A stretch of DNA of 64,000 nucleotides from Ophiura sarsii (GCA_035610835.1 CM069457.1:21632658-21696657), one strand, 5' to 3'; counted from the first letter of the stretch, positions 43,601 through 55,761 are shown. Translations and numbers: made by a program. Notes: generated from the sequence alone by a model not told the origin.

Positions 43601-46600
43601 ATTTTCAACAATTTCAACTTTTGTCGCCCGTAGCCTCCTTTAAAATGAAAATCCGGATTCAGATTTTAACCAAATTCCATTTTTATGGTCTCATTTTAAA
43701 GATAATTTAATACTGAACACCGCAGCCGGGGTTGTTGTTGTATCCAAACACGTCTTCATACAGCCAGATGGGTTTTGAAGGGGGTGCCTCTGAGTAAAAT
43801 TTCACAATTTTCAATAATTTCAACTTTTGTCGCCCGTATTTCAACTTTTGTCGCCCGTAGCCTCCTTTAAAATGAAAATCCGGATTCAGATTTTAACCAA
43901 ATTCCATTTTTATGGTGTCATTTTAAAGATAATTTAATACTGAACACCGCAGCCGGGGTTGTTGTTGTATCCAAACACGTCTTCATACAGCCAGATGGGT
44001 TTTAAAGGGGGTGCCTCTGAGTAAAATTTCACAATTTTCAATAATTTCAACTTTTGTCGCCCGTAGCCTCCTTTAAAATGAAAATCCGGATTCAGATTTT
44101 AACCAAATTCCATTTTTATGGTCTCATTTTAAAGATAATTTAATACTGAACACCCCAGCTGGGGTACATCGATGTATCCAAACACGTCTTCATACAGCCA
44201 GATGGGTTTTAAAGGGGGTGCCTCTGAGTAAAATTTCACCATTTTCAACAATTTCAACTTTTGTAGCCCGTAGCCTCCTTTAAAATGAAAATCCGGATTC
44301 AGATTTTAACCAAATTCCATTTTTATGGTCTCATTTTAAAGATAATTTAATACTGAACACCGCAGCCGGGGGTTGTTGTTGTATCCAAACACGTCTTCAT
44401 ACAGCCAGATGGGTTTTAAAGGGGGTGCCTCTGAGTAAAATTTCACAATTTTCAATAATTTCAACTTTTGTCGCCCGTATTTCAACTTTTGTCGCCCGTA
44501 GGCTCCTTTAAAATGAAAATCCGGATTTAGATTTTAACCAAATTCCATTTTTATGGTCTCATTTTAAAGATAATTTAATACTGAACACCGCAGCCGGGGG
44601 TTGTTGTTGTATCCAAACACGTCTTCATACAGCCAGATGGGTTTTAAAGGGGGTGCCTCTGAGTAAAATTTCACAATTTTCAATAATTTCAACTTTTGTC
44701 GCCCGTAGCCTCCTTTAAAATGAAAATCCGGATTCAGATTTTAACCAAATTCCATTTTTATGGTCTCATTTTAAAGATAATTTAATACTGAACACCGCAG
44801 CCGGGGGTTGTTGTTGTATCCAAACACGTCTTCATACAGCCAGATGGGTTTTAAAGGGGGTGCCTCTGAGTAAAATTTCACAATTTTCAATAATTTCAAC
44901 TTTTGTCGCCCGTAGCCTCCTTTAAAATGAAAATCCGGATTCAGATTTTAACCAAATTCCATTTTTATGGTCTCATTTTAAAGATAATTTAATACTGAAC
45001 ACCGCAGCCGGGGTTGTTGTTGTATCCAAACACGTCTTCATACAGCCAGATGGGTTTTAAAGGGGGTGCCTCTGAGTAAAATTTCACAATTTTCAATAAT
45101 TTCAACTTTTGTCGCCCGTAGCCTCCTTTAAAATGAAAATCCGGATTCAGATTTTAACCAAATTCCATTTTTATGGTCTCATTTTAAAGATAATTTAATA
45201 CTGAACACCCCAGGCGGGGTACATCGATGTATCCAAACACGTCTTCATACAGCCAGATGGGTTTTAAAGGGGGTGCCTCTGAGTAAAATTTCACCATTTT
45301 CAACAATTTCAACTTTTGTCGCCCGTAGCCTCCTTTAAAACGAAAATCCGGATTCAGATTTTAACCAAATTCCATTTTTATGGTCTCATTTTAAAGATAA
45401 TTTAATACTGAACACCCCAGCTGGGGTACATTGATGTATCCAAACACGTCTTCATACAGCCAGATGGGTTTTAAAGGGGGTGCCTCTGAGTAAAATTTCA
45501 CCATTTTCAACAATTTCAACTTTTGTCGCCCGTAGCCTCCTTTAAAATGAAAATCCGGATTCAGATTTTAACCAAATTCCATTTTTATGGTCTCATTTTA
45601 AAGATAATTTAATACTGAACACCGCAGCCGGGGTTGTTGTTGTATCCAAACACGTCTTCATACAGCCAGATGGGTTTTAAAGGGGGTGCCTCTGAGTAAA
45701 ATTTCACAATTTTCAATAATTTCAACTTTTGTCGCCCGTATTTCAACTTTTGTCGCCCGTAGCCTCCTTTAAAATGAAAATCCGGATTTAGATTTTAACC
45801 AAATTCCATTTTTATGGTCTCATTTTAAAGATAATTTAATACTGAACACCGCAGCCGGGGGTTGTTGTTGTATCCAAACACGTCTTCATACAGCCAGATG
45901 GGTTTTAAAGGGGGTGCCTCTGAGTAAAATTTCACAATTTTCAATAATTTCAACTTTTGTCGCCCGTAGCCTCCTTTAAAATGAAAATCCGGATTCAGAT
46001 TTTAACCAAATTCCATTTTTATGGTCTCATTTTAAAGATAATTTAATACTGAACACCGCAGCCGGGGGTTGTTGTTGTATCCAAACACGTCTTCATACAG
46101 CCAGATGGGTTTTAAAGGGGGTGCCTCTGAGTAAAATTTCACAATTTTCAATAATTTCAACTTTTGTCGCCTGTAGCCTCCTTTAAAATGAAAATCCGGA
46201 TTCAGATTTTAACCAAATTCCATTTTTATGGTCTCATTTTAAAGATAATTTAATACTGAATACCCCAGCCGGGTACATCGATGTATCCAAACACGTCTTC
46301 ATACAGCCAGATGGGTTTTAAAGGGGGTGCCTCTGAGTAAAATTTCACCATTTTCAACAATTTCAACTTTTGTCGCCCGTAGCCTCCTTTAAAACGAAAA
46401 TCCGGATTCAGATTTTAACCAAATTCCATTTTTATGGTCTCATTTTAAAGATAATTTAATACTGAACACCCCAGCTGGGGTACATTGATATATCCAAACA
46501 CGTCTTCATGCAGCCAGATGGGTTTTAAAGGGGGTGCCTCTGAGTAAAATTTCACCATTTTCAACAATTTCAACTTTTGTCGCCCGTAGCCTCCTTTAAA

Positions 46601-49600
46601 ATGAAAATCCGGATTCAGATTTTAACCAAATTCCATTTTTATGGTCTCATTTTAAAGATAATTTAATACTGAACACCGCAGCCGGGGTTGTTGTTGTATC
46701 CAAACACGTCTTCATACAGCCAGATGGGTTTTGAAGGGGGTGCCTCTGAGTAAAATTTCACAATTTTCAATAATTTCAACTTTTGTCGCCCGTATTTCAA
46801 CTTTTGTCGCCCGTAGCCTCCTTTAAAATGAAAATCCGGATTCAGATTTTAACCAAATTCCATTTTTATGGTGTCATTTTAAAGATAATTTAATACTGAA
46901 CACCGCAGCCGGGGTTGTTGTTGTATCCAAACACGTCTTCATACAGCCAGATGGGTTTTAAAGGGGGTGCCTCTGAGTAAAATTTCACAATTTTCAATAA
47001 TTTCAACTTTTGTCGCCCGTAGCCTCCTTTAAAATGAAAATCCGGATTCAGATTTTAACCAAATTCCATTTTTATGGTCTCATTTTAAAGATAATTTAAT
47101 ACTGAACACCCCAGCTGGGGTACATCGATGTATCCAAACACGTCTTCATACAGCCAGATGGGTTTTAAAGGGGGTGCCTCTGAGTAAAATTTCACCATTT
47201 TCAACAATTTCAACTTTTGTAGCCCGTAGCCTCCTTTAAAATGAAAATCCGGATTCAGATTTTAACCAAATTCCATTTTTATGGTCTCATTTTAAAGATA
47301 ATTTAATACTGAACACCGCAGCCGGGGGTTGTTGTTGTATCCAAACACGTCTTCATACAGCCAGATGGGTTTTAAAGGGGGTGCCTCTGAGTAAAATTTC
47401 ACAATTTTCAATAATTTCAACTTTTGTCGCCCGTATTTCAACTTTTGTCGCCCGTAGGCTCCTTTAAAATGAAAATCCGGATTTAGATTTTAACCAAATT
47501 CCATTTTTATGGTCTCATTTTAAAGATAATTTAATACTGAACACCGCAGCCGGGGGTTGTTGTTGTATCCAAACACGTCTTCATACAGCCAGATGGGTTT
47601 TAAAGGGGGTGCCTCTGAGTAAAATTTCACAATTTTCAATAATTTCAACTTTTGTCGCCCGTAGCCTCCTTTAAAATGAAAATCCGGATTCAGATTTTAA
47701 CCAAATTCCATTTTTATGGTCTCATTTTAAAGATAATTTAATACTGAACACCGCAGCCGGGGGTTGTTGTTGTATCCAAACACGTCTTCATACAGCCAGA
47801 TGGGTTTTAAAGGGGGTGCCTCTGAGTAAAATTTCACAATTTTCAATAATTTCAACTTTTGTCGCCCGTAGCCTCCTTTAAAATGAAAATCCGGATTCAG
47901 ATTTTAACCAAATTCCATTTTTATGGTCTCATTTTAAAGATAATTTAATACTGAACACCGCAGCCGGGGTTGTTGTTGTATCCAAACACGTCTTCATACA
48001 GCCAGATGGGTTTTAAAGGGGGTGCCTCTGAGTAAAATTTCACAATTTTCAATAATTTCAACTTTTGTCGCCCGTAGCCTCCTTTAAAATGAAAATCCGG
48101 ATTCAGATTTTAACCAAATTCCATTTTTATGGTCTCATTTTAAAGATAATTTAATACTGAACACCCCAGGCGGGGTACATCGATGTATCCAAACACGTCT
48201 TCATACAGCCAGATGGGTTTTAAAGGGGGTGCCTCTGAGTAAAATTTCACCATTTTCAACAATTTCAACTTTTGTCGCCCGTAGCCTCCTTTAAAACGAA
48301 AATCCGGATTCAGATTTTAACCAAATTCCATTTTTATGGTCTCATTTTAAAGATAATTTAATACTGAACACCCCAGCTGGGGTACATTGATGTATCCAAA
48401 CACGTCTTCATACAGCCAGATGGGTTTTAAAGGGGGTGCCTCTGAGTAAAATTTCACCATTTTCAACAATTTCAACTTTTGTCGCCCGTAGCCTCCTTTA
48501 AAATGAAAATCCGGATTCAGATTTTAACCAAATTCCATTTTTATGGTCTCATTTTAAAGATAATTTAATACTGAACACCGCAGCCGGGGTTGTTGTTGTA
48601 TCCAAACACGTCTTCATACAGCCAGATGGGTTTTAAAGGGGGTGCCTCTGAGTAAAATTTCACAATTTTCAATAATTTCAACTTTTGTCGCCCGTATTTC
48701 AACTTTTGTCGCCCGTAGCCTCCTTTAAAATGAAAATCCGGATTTAGATTTTAACCAAATTCCATTTTTATGGTCTCATTTTAAAGATAATTTAATACTG
48801 AACACCGCAGCCGGGGGTTGTTGTTGTATCCAAACACGTCTTCATACAGCCAGATGGGTTTTAAAGGGGGTGCCTCTGAGTAAAATTTCACAATTTTCAA
48901 TAATTTCAACTTTTGTCGCCCGTAGCCTCCTTTAAAATGAAAATCCGGATTCAGATTTTAACCAAATTCCATTTTTATGGTCTCATTTTAAAGATAATTT
49001 AATACTGAACACCGCAGCCGGGGGTTGTTGTTGTATCCAAACACGTCTTCATACAGCCAGATGGGTTTTAAAGGGGGTGCCTCTGAGTAAAATTTCACAA
49101 TTTTCAATAATTTCAACTTTTGTCGCCTGTAGCCTCCTTTAAAATGAAAATCCGGATTCAGATTTTAACCAAATTCCATTTTTATGGTCTCATTTTAAAG
49201 ATAATTTAATACTGAATACCCCAGCCGGGTACATCGATGTATCCAAACACGTCTTCATACAGCCAGATGGGTTTTAAAGGGGGTGCCTCTGAGTAAAATT
49301 TCACCATTTTCAACAATTTCAACTTTTGTCGCCCGTAGCCTCCTTTAAAACGAAAATCCGGATTCAGATTTTAACCAAATTCCATTTTTATGGTCTCATT
49401 TTAAAGATAATTTAATACTGAACACCCCAGCTGGGGTACATTGATATATCCAAACACGTCTTCATGCAGCCAGATGGGTTTTAAAGGGGGTGCCTCTGAG
49501 TAAAATTTCACCATTTTCAACAATTTCAACTTTTGTCGCACGTAGCCTCCTTTAAAATGAAAATCCGGATTCAGATTTTAACCAAATTCCATTTTTATGG

Positions 49601-51856
49601 TCTCATTTTAAAGATAATTTAATACTGAACACCGCAGCCGGGGGTTGTTGTTGTATCCAAACACGTCTTCATACAGCCAGATGGGTTTTAAAGGGGGTGC
49701 CTCTGAGTAAAATTTCACAATTTTCAATAATTTCAACTTTTGTCGCCCGTAGCCTCCTTTAAAATGAAAATCCGGATTCAGATTTTAACCAAATTCCATT
49801 TTTATGGTCTCATTTTAAAGATAATTTAATACTGAACACCGCAGCCGGGGTTGTTGTTGTATCCAAACACGTCTTCATACAGCCAGATGGGTTTTAAAGG
49901 GGGTGCCTCTGAGTAAAATTTCACAATTTTCAATAATTTCAACTTTTGTCGCCCGTAGCCTCCTTTAAAATGAAAATCCGGATTCAGATTTTAACCAAAT
50001 TCCGACTTTATGGTCTCATTTTAAAGATAATTTAATACTGAGCACCCCAGCCGGGGTACATCGATGTATCCAAACACGTCTTCATACAGCCAGATGGGTT
50101 TTAAAGGGGGTGCCTCTGAGTAAAATTTCACCATTTTCAACAATTTCAACTTTTGTCGCCCGTAGCCTCCTTTAAAATGAAAATCCGGATTCAGATTTTA
50201 ACCAAATTCCATTTTTATGGTCTCATTTTAAAGATAATTTAATACTGAACACCGCAGCCGGGGGTTGTTGTTGTATCCAAACACGTCTTCATACAGCCAG
50301 ATGGGTTTTAAAGGGGGTGCCTCTGAGTAAAATTTCACCATTTTCAACAATTTCAACTTTTGTCGCCCGTAGCCTCCTTTAAAACGAAAATCCGGATTCA
50401 GATTTTAACCAAATTCCATTTTTATGGTCTCATTTTAAAGATAATTTAATACTGAACACCCCAGCTGGGGTACATTGATGTATCCAAACACGTCTTCATA
50501 CAGCCAGATGGGTTTTAAAGGGGGTGCCGCTGAGTAAAATTTCACCATTTTCAACAATTTCAACTTTTGTCGCCCGTAGCCTCCTTTAAAATGAAAATCC
50601 GGATTCAGATTTTAACCAAATTCCATTTTTATGGTCTCATTTTAAAGATAATTTAATACTGAACACCGCAGCCGAGGTTGTTGTTGTATCCAAACACGTC
50701 TTCATACAGCCAGATGGGTTTTGAAGGGGGTGCCTCTGAGTAAAATTTCACAATTTTCAATAATTTCAACTTTTGTCGCCCGTATTTCAACTTTTGTCGC
50801 CCGTAGCCTCCTTTAAAATGTAAATCCGGATTCAGATTTTAACCAAATTCCATTTTTATGGTCTCATTTTAAAGATAATTTAATACTGAACACCGCAGCC
50901 GGGGGTTGTTGTTGTATCCAAACACGTCTTCATACAGCCAGATGGGTTTTAAAGGGGGTGCCTCTGAGTAAAATTTCACAATTTTCAATAATTTCAACTT
51001 TTGTCGCCCGTAGCCTCCTTTAAAATGAAAATCCGGATTCAGATTTTAACCAAATTCCATTTTTATGGTCTCATTTTAAAGATAATTTAATACTGAACAC
51101 CCCAGCTGGGGTACATCGATGTATCCAAACACGTCTTCATACAGCCAGATGGGTTTTAAAGGGGGTGCCTCTGAGTAAAATTTCACCATTTTCAACAATT
51201 TCAACTTTTGTAGCCCGTAGCCTCCTTTAAAATGAAAATCCGGATTCAGATTTTAACCAAATTCCATTTTTATGGTCTCATTTTAAAGATAATTTAATAC
51301 TGAACACCGCAGCCGGGGGTTGTTGTTGTATCCAAACACGTCTTCATACAGCCAGATGGGTTTTAAAGGGGGTGCCTCTGAGTAAAATTTCACAATTTTC
51401 AATAATTTCAACTTTTGTCGCCCGTATTTCAATTTTTGTCGCCCGTAGCCTCCTTTAAAATGAAAATCCGGATTTAGATTTTAACCAAATTCCATTTTTA
51501 TGGTCTCATTTTAAAGATAATTTAATACTGAACACCGCAGCCGGGGGTTGTTGTTGTATCCAAACACGTCTTCATACAGCCAGATGGGTTTTTAAAGGGG
51601 GTGCCTCTGAGTAAAATTTCACAATTTTCAATAATTTCAACTTTTGTCGCCCGTATTTCAACTTTTGTCGCCCGTAGCCTCCTTTAAAATGAAAATCCGG
51701 ATTCAGATTTTAACCAAATTCCATTTTTATGGTCTCATTTTAAAGATAATTTAATACTGAACACCGCAGCCGGGGGTTGTTGTTGTATCCAAACACGTCT
51801 TCATACAGCCAGATGGGTTTTAAAGGGGGTGCCTCTGAGTAAAATTTCACAATTTT
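37681..51856 (-). repeat. Satellite array 2: about 68 inverted units of the same 206-bp satellite, with higher-order repeats
   Basis: This is the reverse complement of array 1. Two unit types alternate: P, with ACCGCAGCCGGGGGTTGTTGT; and Q, with CCCCAGCYGGGGTACATYGATG. Some P units carry the 22-bp duplication (GTATTTCAACTTTTGTCGCCC). Diagnostic variants recur at fixed distances. GTAGCCCGTAGCC appears at 41701, 42983 and 44265 (1282 bp apart), then 47221 (2956). CAGGCGGGG appears at 45211 and 48167 (2956). TTGATATATCC appears at 46485 and 49441 (2956). An identical 231-base open segment recurs at 39193 and 40662 (1469). The array begins and ends at the same unit phase (CACAATTTT). The false 76-codon frames within it are repeat sequence. 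Confidence 0.97.
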
Positions 51857-52400
51857 GCCTAATTAATATTCACGACCTGATTTGCGACGTGTTGTATAGG
51901 GAATCCCATCTGGGTAGATTCACGTTTCACAACAAAGGGGCACACAACTAATATAGAAGTTCACTCTTTGGGTATAATCAAAATAGTTCCTATCAAGCAC
52001 AAAAGTGTGCGAGATCAACACATTATCTACACATTTGTCCTCTCGAATGTTGCATTTAATGTGTTATGCGGAATAAGTACAATTGTACATGAGGTGTATA
52101 AAAAACCCAGGATGATTTGAGCTTTATTATATCATTTTATTCACCGATTTACCGCCTGTGCGAATCCCAGCCTGTAAAAGCTGTCTCCGCTCTCGACATC
52201 TACCACACGGTGCGGCGCATTCGAGCTTGATTTATAGAATAACCCAAACCAAACGAAGCGCCCAAACCGGAAGTTGCTTAAAGAGGTCAAATCTTGTTTG
52301 GGTAACTTCTTGTTGGTGTAAATACGACTGATGAGTGATGACAAACAAATGAGTGTCCTTCCCACTCACAGTAATTTTCAGTAGGCCTAAGCCTAAAAGG
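51857..52400. other. Right flank of the satellite structure; inverted 16-mer
   Basis: ATCTGGGTAGATTCAC at 51909-51924 is the exact complement of the 16-mer at 26198-26213 on the left flank. The rest is unique-looking DNA. The 74- and 89-codon minus frames (52141-52556) show no domain. Confidence 0.55.
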
Positions 52401-52405
52401 GGGGG

Positions 52406-52735
52406 CTACAGAACTGAACTGAACTGAGTGGATTTGACGAAAAATAGGGTCTTGGGAACTGATTTTTTTCAAAAAGTAGGTCTTGAGAGTCTTGCCTATT
52501 TGTTTAGGTTTAGCAAGAACGCAACATTTCAATTTTTTGTTTGTTTTAGAACGCAAAATTTTCGAAGAATTAGGGCTTTGGAACGTGAAATTTCGTGATT
52601 TTTGAATTTTTCAACGAAATTGGGGGTCTTAAGAACTGATGGAGGCTCAAAAGGGGGTCATAAGAGCTAGCAGCAGAGGGTGAAAAAGGGGGTCTTCAGC
52701 GCGGCACATACCTATACCCTTTTCCAGTGTCAGTG
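52406..52735 (+). repeat. Dispersed repeat, copy 2 (first copy 22715-23058)
   Basis: Starts CTACAGAACTGAACTGAACTG and ends AAAAAGGGGGTCTTCAGCG, CAGTGCCCCC, followed by a C-run of about 15. Compared with copy 1 it has a 5-base ACTGA expansion and scattered indels. Confidence 0.75.
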
Positions 52736-52759
52736 CCCCCCCCCCCCCCCGGGTCCTAT

Positions 52760-53057
52760 TTATAGGCTATACTATATAGGAAAAATAATTCGTAAAAACA
52801 GACCGGAACTGAAATATAGTCTACCGTCACTCGTCAACGTCAGTACAGGCGCAAGACCGTATTGTCAGATTTCATGAAAAAGTAGGAATTCTAATAATAA
52901 TATTACCTGATTTGTTTCCTCTGAGTATTGTATGAAAGTCCTGCTATTCGCTGAAAAAATAATGAATACATGTAGTAGCTTCGCAGAAATCAATATAGCC
53001 AGGCTAAGCTAGCAGGACTGACATAAAAAAATCAGTATTACAGGTAACAGTACACTG
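52760..53057. other. Non-coding, nothing recognised
   Basis: No supported exon, RNA or element end in this stretch. Confidence 0.45.
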
Positions 53058-53065
53058 ACTACACT

Positions 53066-53391
53066 CAGGGCTCAAATTACATCGCGGCCATTGCCGCGAT
53101 GCCCTCGCATATGGCCGCGATGCCCTCGGATCAGTAAAAAAATCACGGCCATAATGGCCGTGCCCTATTTTTAACAGTGGCCGTGTGCCCTTTTGATAAA
53201 ATAAAAGTCCTAGTGAAGTTTACATGTAAAATTATGGTATAAATAATGTAATATAAAATGGCCTTGGTGCCCTTTCATTCCAATATTGGTTTGGCCTTGG
53301 TGCCCCAGAACATGGCATCGATGCCCTTCGAAATGTGTTATTTTTAAGGCCAAAGTGGCCGTGCCCCTAAATTGACGAAATGTGAGGCCTG
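53066..53391. mobile_element. hAT-like MITE, TIR CAGGGCTCAAATTAC
   Basis: Begins CAGGGCTCAAATTAC and ends GAAATGTGAGGCCTG; flanks ACTACACT and AGTACACT agree at 7 of 8 bases. The interior holds tandem-like variants of GGCCGCGATGCCCTCG, AATGGCCGTGCCC and GGCCTTGGTGCCC, about 15-60 bases apart. 326 bp, no transposase. Confidence 0.78.
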
Positions 53392-53399
53392 AGTACACT

Positions 53400-54412
53400 G
53401 CATTAAAATTGATGCAGTGGATTTCTGGACTATGTTGTGTAATGACCACAACACGAGACCAGGCTCCAAAATAAGCATTCGGTCACCAGGGGCTAATTTG
53501 TAAAAAAAACAGCCCCTCATGCACATGATTTTACTCACAATGGGGGGCTATTTTGGTTGAGCGGGGGGCTATTTATTACGCATTTTGTTGGGAGAATTTG
53601 GCCACTATAATCGGTGGGCAAATTTGTCCACCTGCAAGAACTGACCTCATTTTTGTTCTCTGTTGTTCTACATGTAGCCGGTTCAATCCATTTCTATAGC
53701 ATAGTTGTTATTGACAGGTGGGAAATACCCGATGTGCGATGTACGTGTGTGATCAAAGGAGCCTGATGCACACCGCACACCGGGACCGCCATTATTAAAC
53801 CCACGTGTTTTGTCTATGGGGAATTTCTTTATTTTCTCCGATCAAAATATTCATCGCGATCGGACGGGAATCAGCGACCAAATCTACCCAACATAATCAG
53901 TTCTTATTGACATTCACATAAAGTTCATGTTAATTAAATTAATTAAACAGATACAAATAAATGTTTTCGCAATCAAAATGGCGACTCGCTATCAAAACGG
54001 AAGTTTTTACATTGGTTTTCTATTGCGAATTAGCGATCTATCGGGCGCTATTTTCGTCAAAAAGTCAGCGCCCGTACTTTTTCATGGGTCGATTTACGGG
54101 CGCTGTAAGCGGCACTACGGGCGCAAATAGCGCCCAGCGCCCGCTTATTTTGGAGGTTGCACGAGACCAAGAATAGACTACATAAAAATAAATGCCACTA
54201 AACGGAATTACAGCACATGACACACTATAATAGTCATCGACAGAGAACTTCGGCACTTCTAAAATAAGAACCATTGGAGTTTAATGCAACTCAAACTTTG
54301 GAATGTGTGCCAATTTTAAGGATGACCTTTCATATAGGTTGGGGCGGACCTACGTCATGCAGGTGAAAACAATCAAATGCCGGTAAAAACAAAAACAATT
54401 CGATTCAAGTGC
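53400..54412. other. Non-coding; GGGCGC-rich patch
   Basis: No gene supported. GGGCGC/GCGCCC words recur at 54041-54143. The overlapping plus frames (67 and 71 codons) are unconvincing. CTCCAAAATAAG near 53464 and CTTATTTTGGAG near 54144 are an inverted 12-mer pair that may bound an old element. Confidence 0.4.
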
Positions 54413-54420
54413 GTAACGCT

Positions 54421-54741
54421 CAGTGTTGTCACTAGCCAAAATTTCATGGCGGTTAATTTGACTGACGGCGAACGGAATAAGTGTTGCAAACGAAGTGCAG
54501 TGGATCATGGCATGGGGTCTATAGGCCTTCTTAATTGTTTTTAGGGGTTATTAATGCACTTTGAGGGTTCTTGCCACATAATTTCTTGTTTTATGAGGCA
54601 GTTTAATGATTTTATCCACAAATTGTAATAAAAAAAAATTAGTGCCGTTTTTTTTACCCTTTTTTTAAGAGTGCCGGTCGGCAATTGTGAGTGCCGGCTC
54701 CGACCGACCGCCACCGACCGACCGCCTTAGTGACAACCCTG
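54421..54741. mobile_element. hAT-type MITE with exact 8-bp target duplication
   Basis: The ends are CAGTGTTGTCACTAGCC and CTTAGTGACAACCCTG, flanked by identical GTAACGCT (54413-54420 and 54742-54749). The right half contains GACCGACCGCC repeats. Removing the element restores GTAACGCTCAGTATTGAG at the target. 321 bp, no coding capacity. Confidence 0.9.
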
Positions 54742-54749
54742 GTAACGCT

Positions 54750-55439
54750 CAGTATTGAGTGTGTGCATGGAATGTTTTTCTTTTGAAACACTGGCTGCCA
54801 AGCAAATTTGCTAAAAATAACTCGAGTGCCCGTATGTCTTCACCATCCTATAAACTAGATAACTAGATAACATCAACTTGAAAATCAGGCCAGCAATCAG
54901 AACATCTACCTTTAAAATTATTATTATTAATGTATGTGACCATGTTATGGAAAATATCACCATGCATGGTTTTCTGTGTGGGTCCCAGCCTTTACAGTTG
55001 AGTCACAATATTCTGGTAAGGCAACCACTTGTTTTTAAGACAGGAATCTTTTCATGAATTTACTTTTTTATTCTTTTTATTTCCACAGAAAATCAAAGCT
55101 CCATGATCGTGTTGATTTCCAGAAAGAAAAGAAACCTTGGCTGCAACACAAATTTCAACACCCTTTTTTAACTCTATAGTCTGTGTTAGCAGATGCAGTT
55201 CCAGCAATACACTTGATTGTTAAGGTAGGAATTGAATTAAATGTAATGATTGAATTCTATACCATTTGAAAACCCTCTCTGATTCAGAAATTTCAGAAGA
55301 GCAAGAAGGTATAGTACCAGTAGTGAAAAAATAGAATGGAAGTTTAAGAATATGGGTGCAGTACATGCAGAGCATTGATATAAGTCGAGCATCAACTTTG
55401 AAGGCGATCGCAGAGCTTTAAAGTTGTATTTGTTTAAAA
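54750..55439. other. Non-coding, nothing recognised
   Basis: No supported exon, RNA gene or element end. Confidence 0.45.
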
Positions 55440-55575
55440 AAAATCAACTTAAATAGTTAAAATTAGAAAAAATAGACAATTTTAGCATAAAAGGGCAATT
55501 TTTCCACGCTCTGCGCAAATTTTCTTCCAAAATTAGGTTAAATTAGACCAAATGTTGACAATTTTATCATAAAAC
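55440..55575 (+). repeat. Fragment of the repeat inside the hAT MITE at 11160-11540
   Basis: AGTTAAAATTAGAAAAAATAG, ACAATTTTAGCATAAAA, CGCTCTGCGCAAATTTTCTT and TTAGGTTAAATTAGACCAAA match 11235-11365 closely. No TIRs remain here. Confidence 0.7.
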
Positions 55576-55587
55576 AGCTAAATTTCT

Positions 55588-55761
55588 CTATTTGGCTTGC
55601 TCTGGACAGTGACGTAACTTAACAGGTGCAGTTTTTACGCACACGTATGTATCCTCCTCTTTCAACGCTTGTGTATACGCCAGCGCCTTATGTAGGCGTG
55701 CATTTTATGCTTTAGTTAGTACAATACGCAGTTACGTCACTGTCTCATGATGGCCAAATAG
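55588..55761. repeat. Hairpin element with CRE-like arms
   Basis: CTATTTGGC and GACAGTGACGTAACT on the left pair with AGTTACGTCACTGTC and GGCCAAATAG on the right, with a few bulges. The central part also has partial pairing (TACGCACACG; AGGCGTGCAT). Length 174; likely a small MITE. Confidence 0.65.

Noticed and set aside
26471..51856. CRISPR-like array
   Set aside because: Units are 206 bp and fully repeated, with no short-repeat/variable-spacer pattern, and the DNA is eukaryotic.
26198..51924. Firm call of a single giant transposon
   Set aside because: Only a 16-mer is shared at the ends, there is no target duplication, and flanking unique segments differ; kept as a finding, not a feature.
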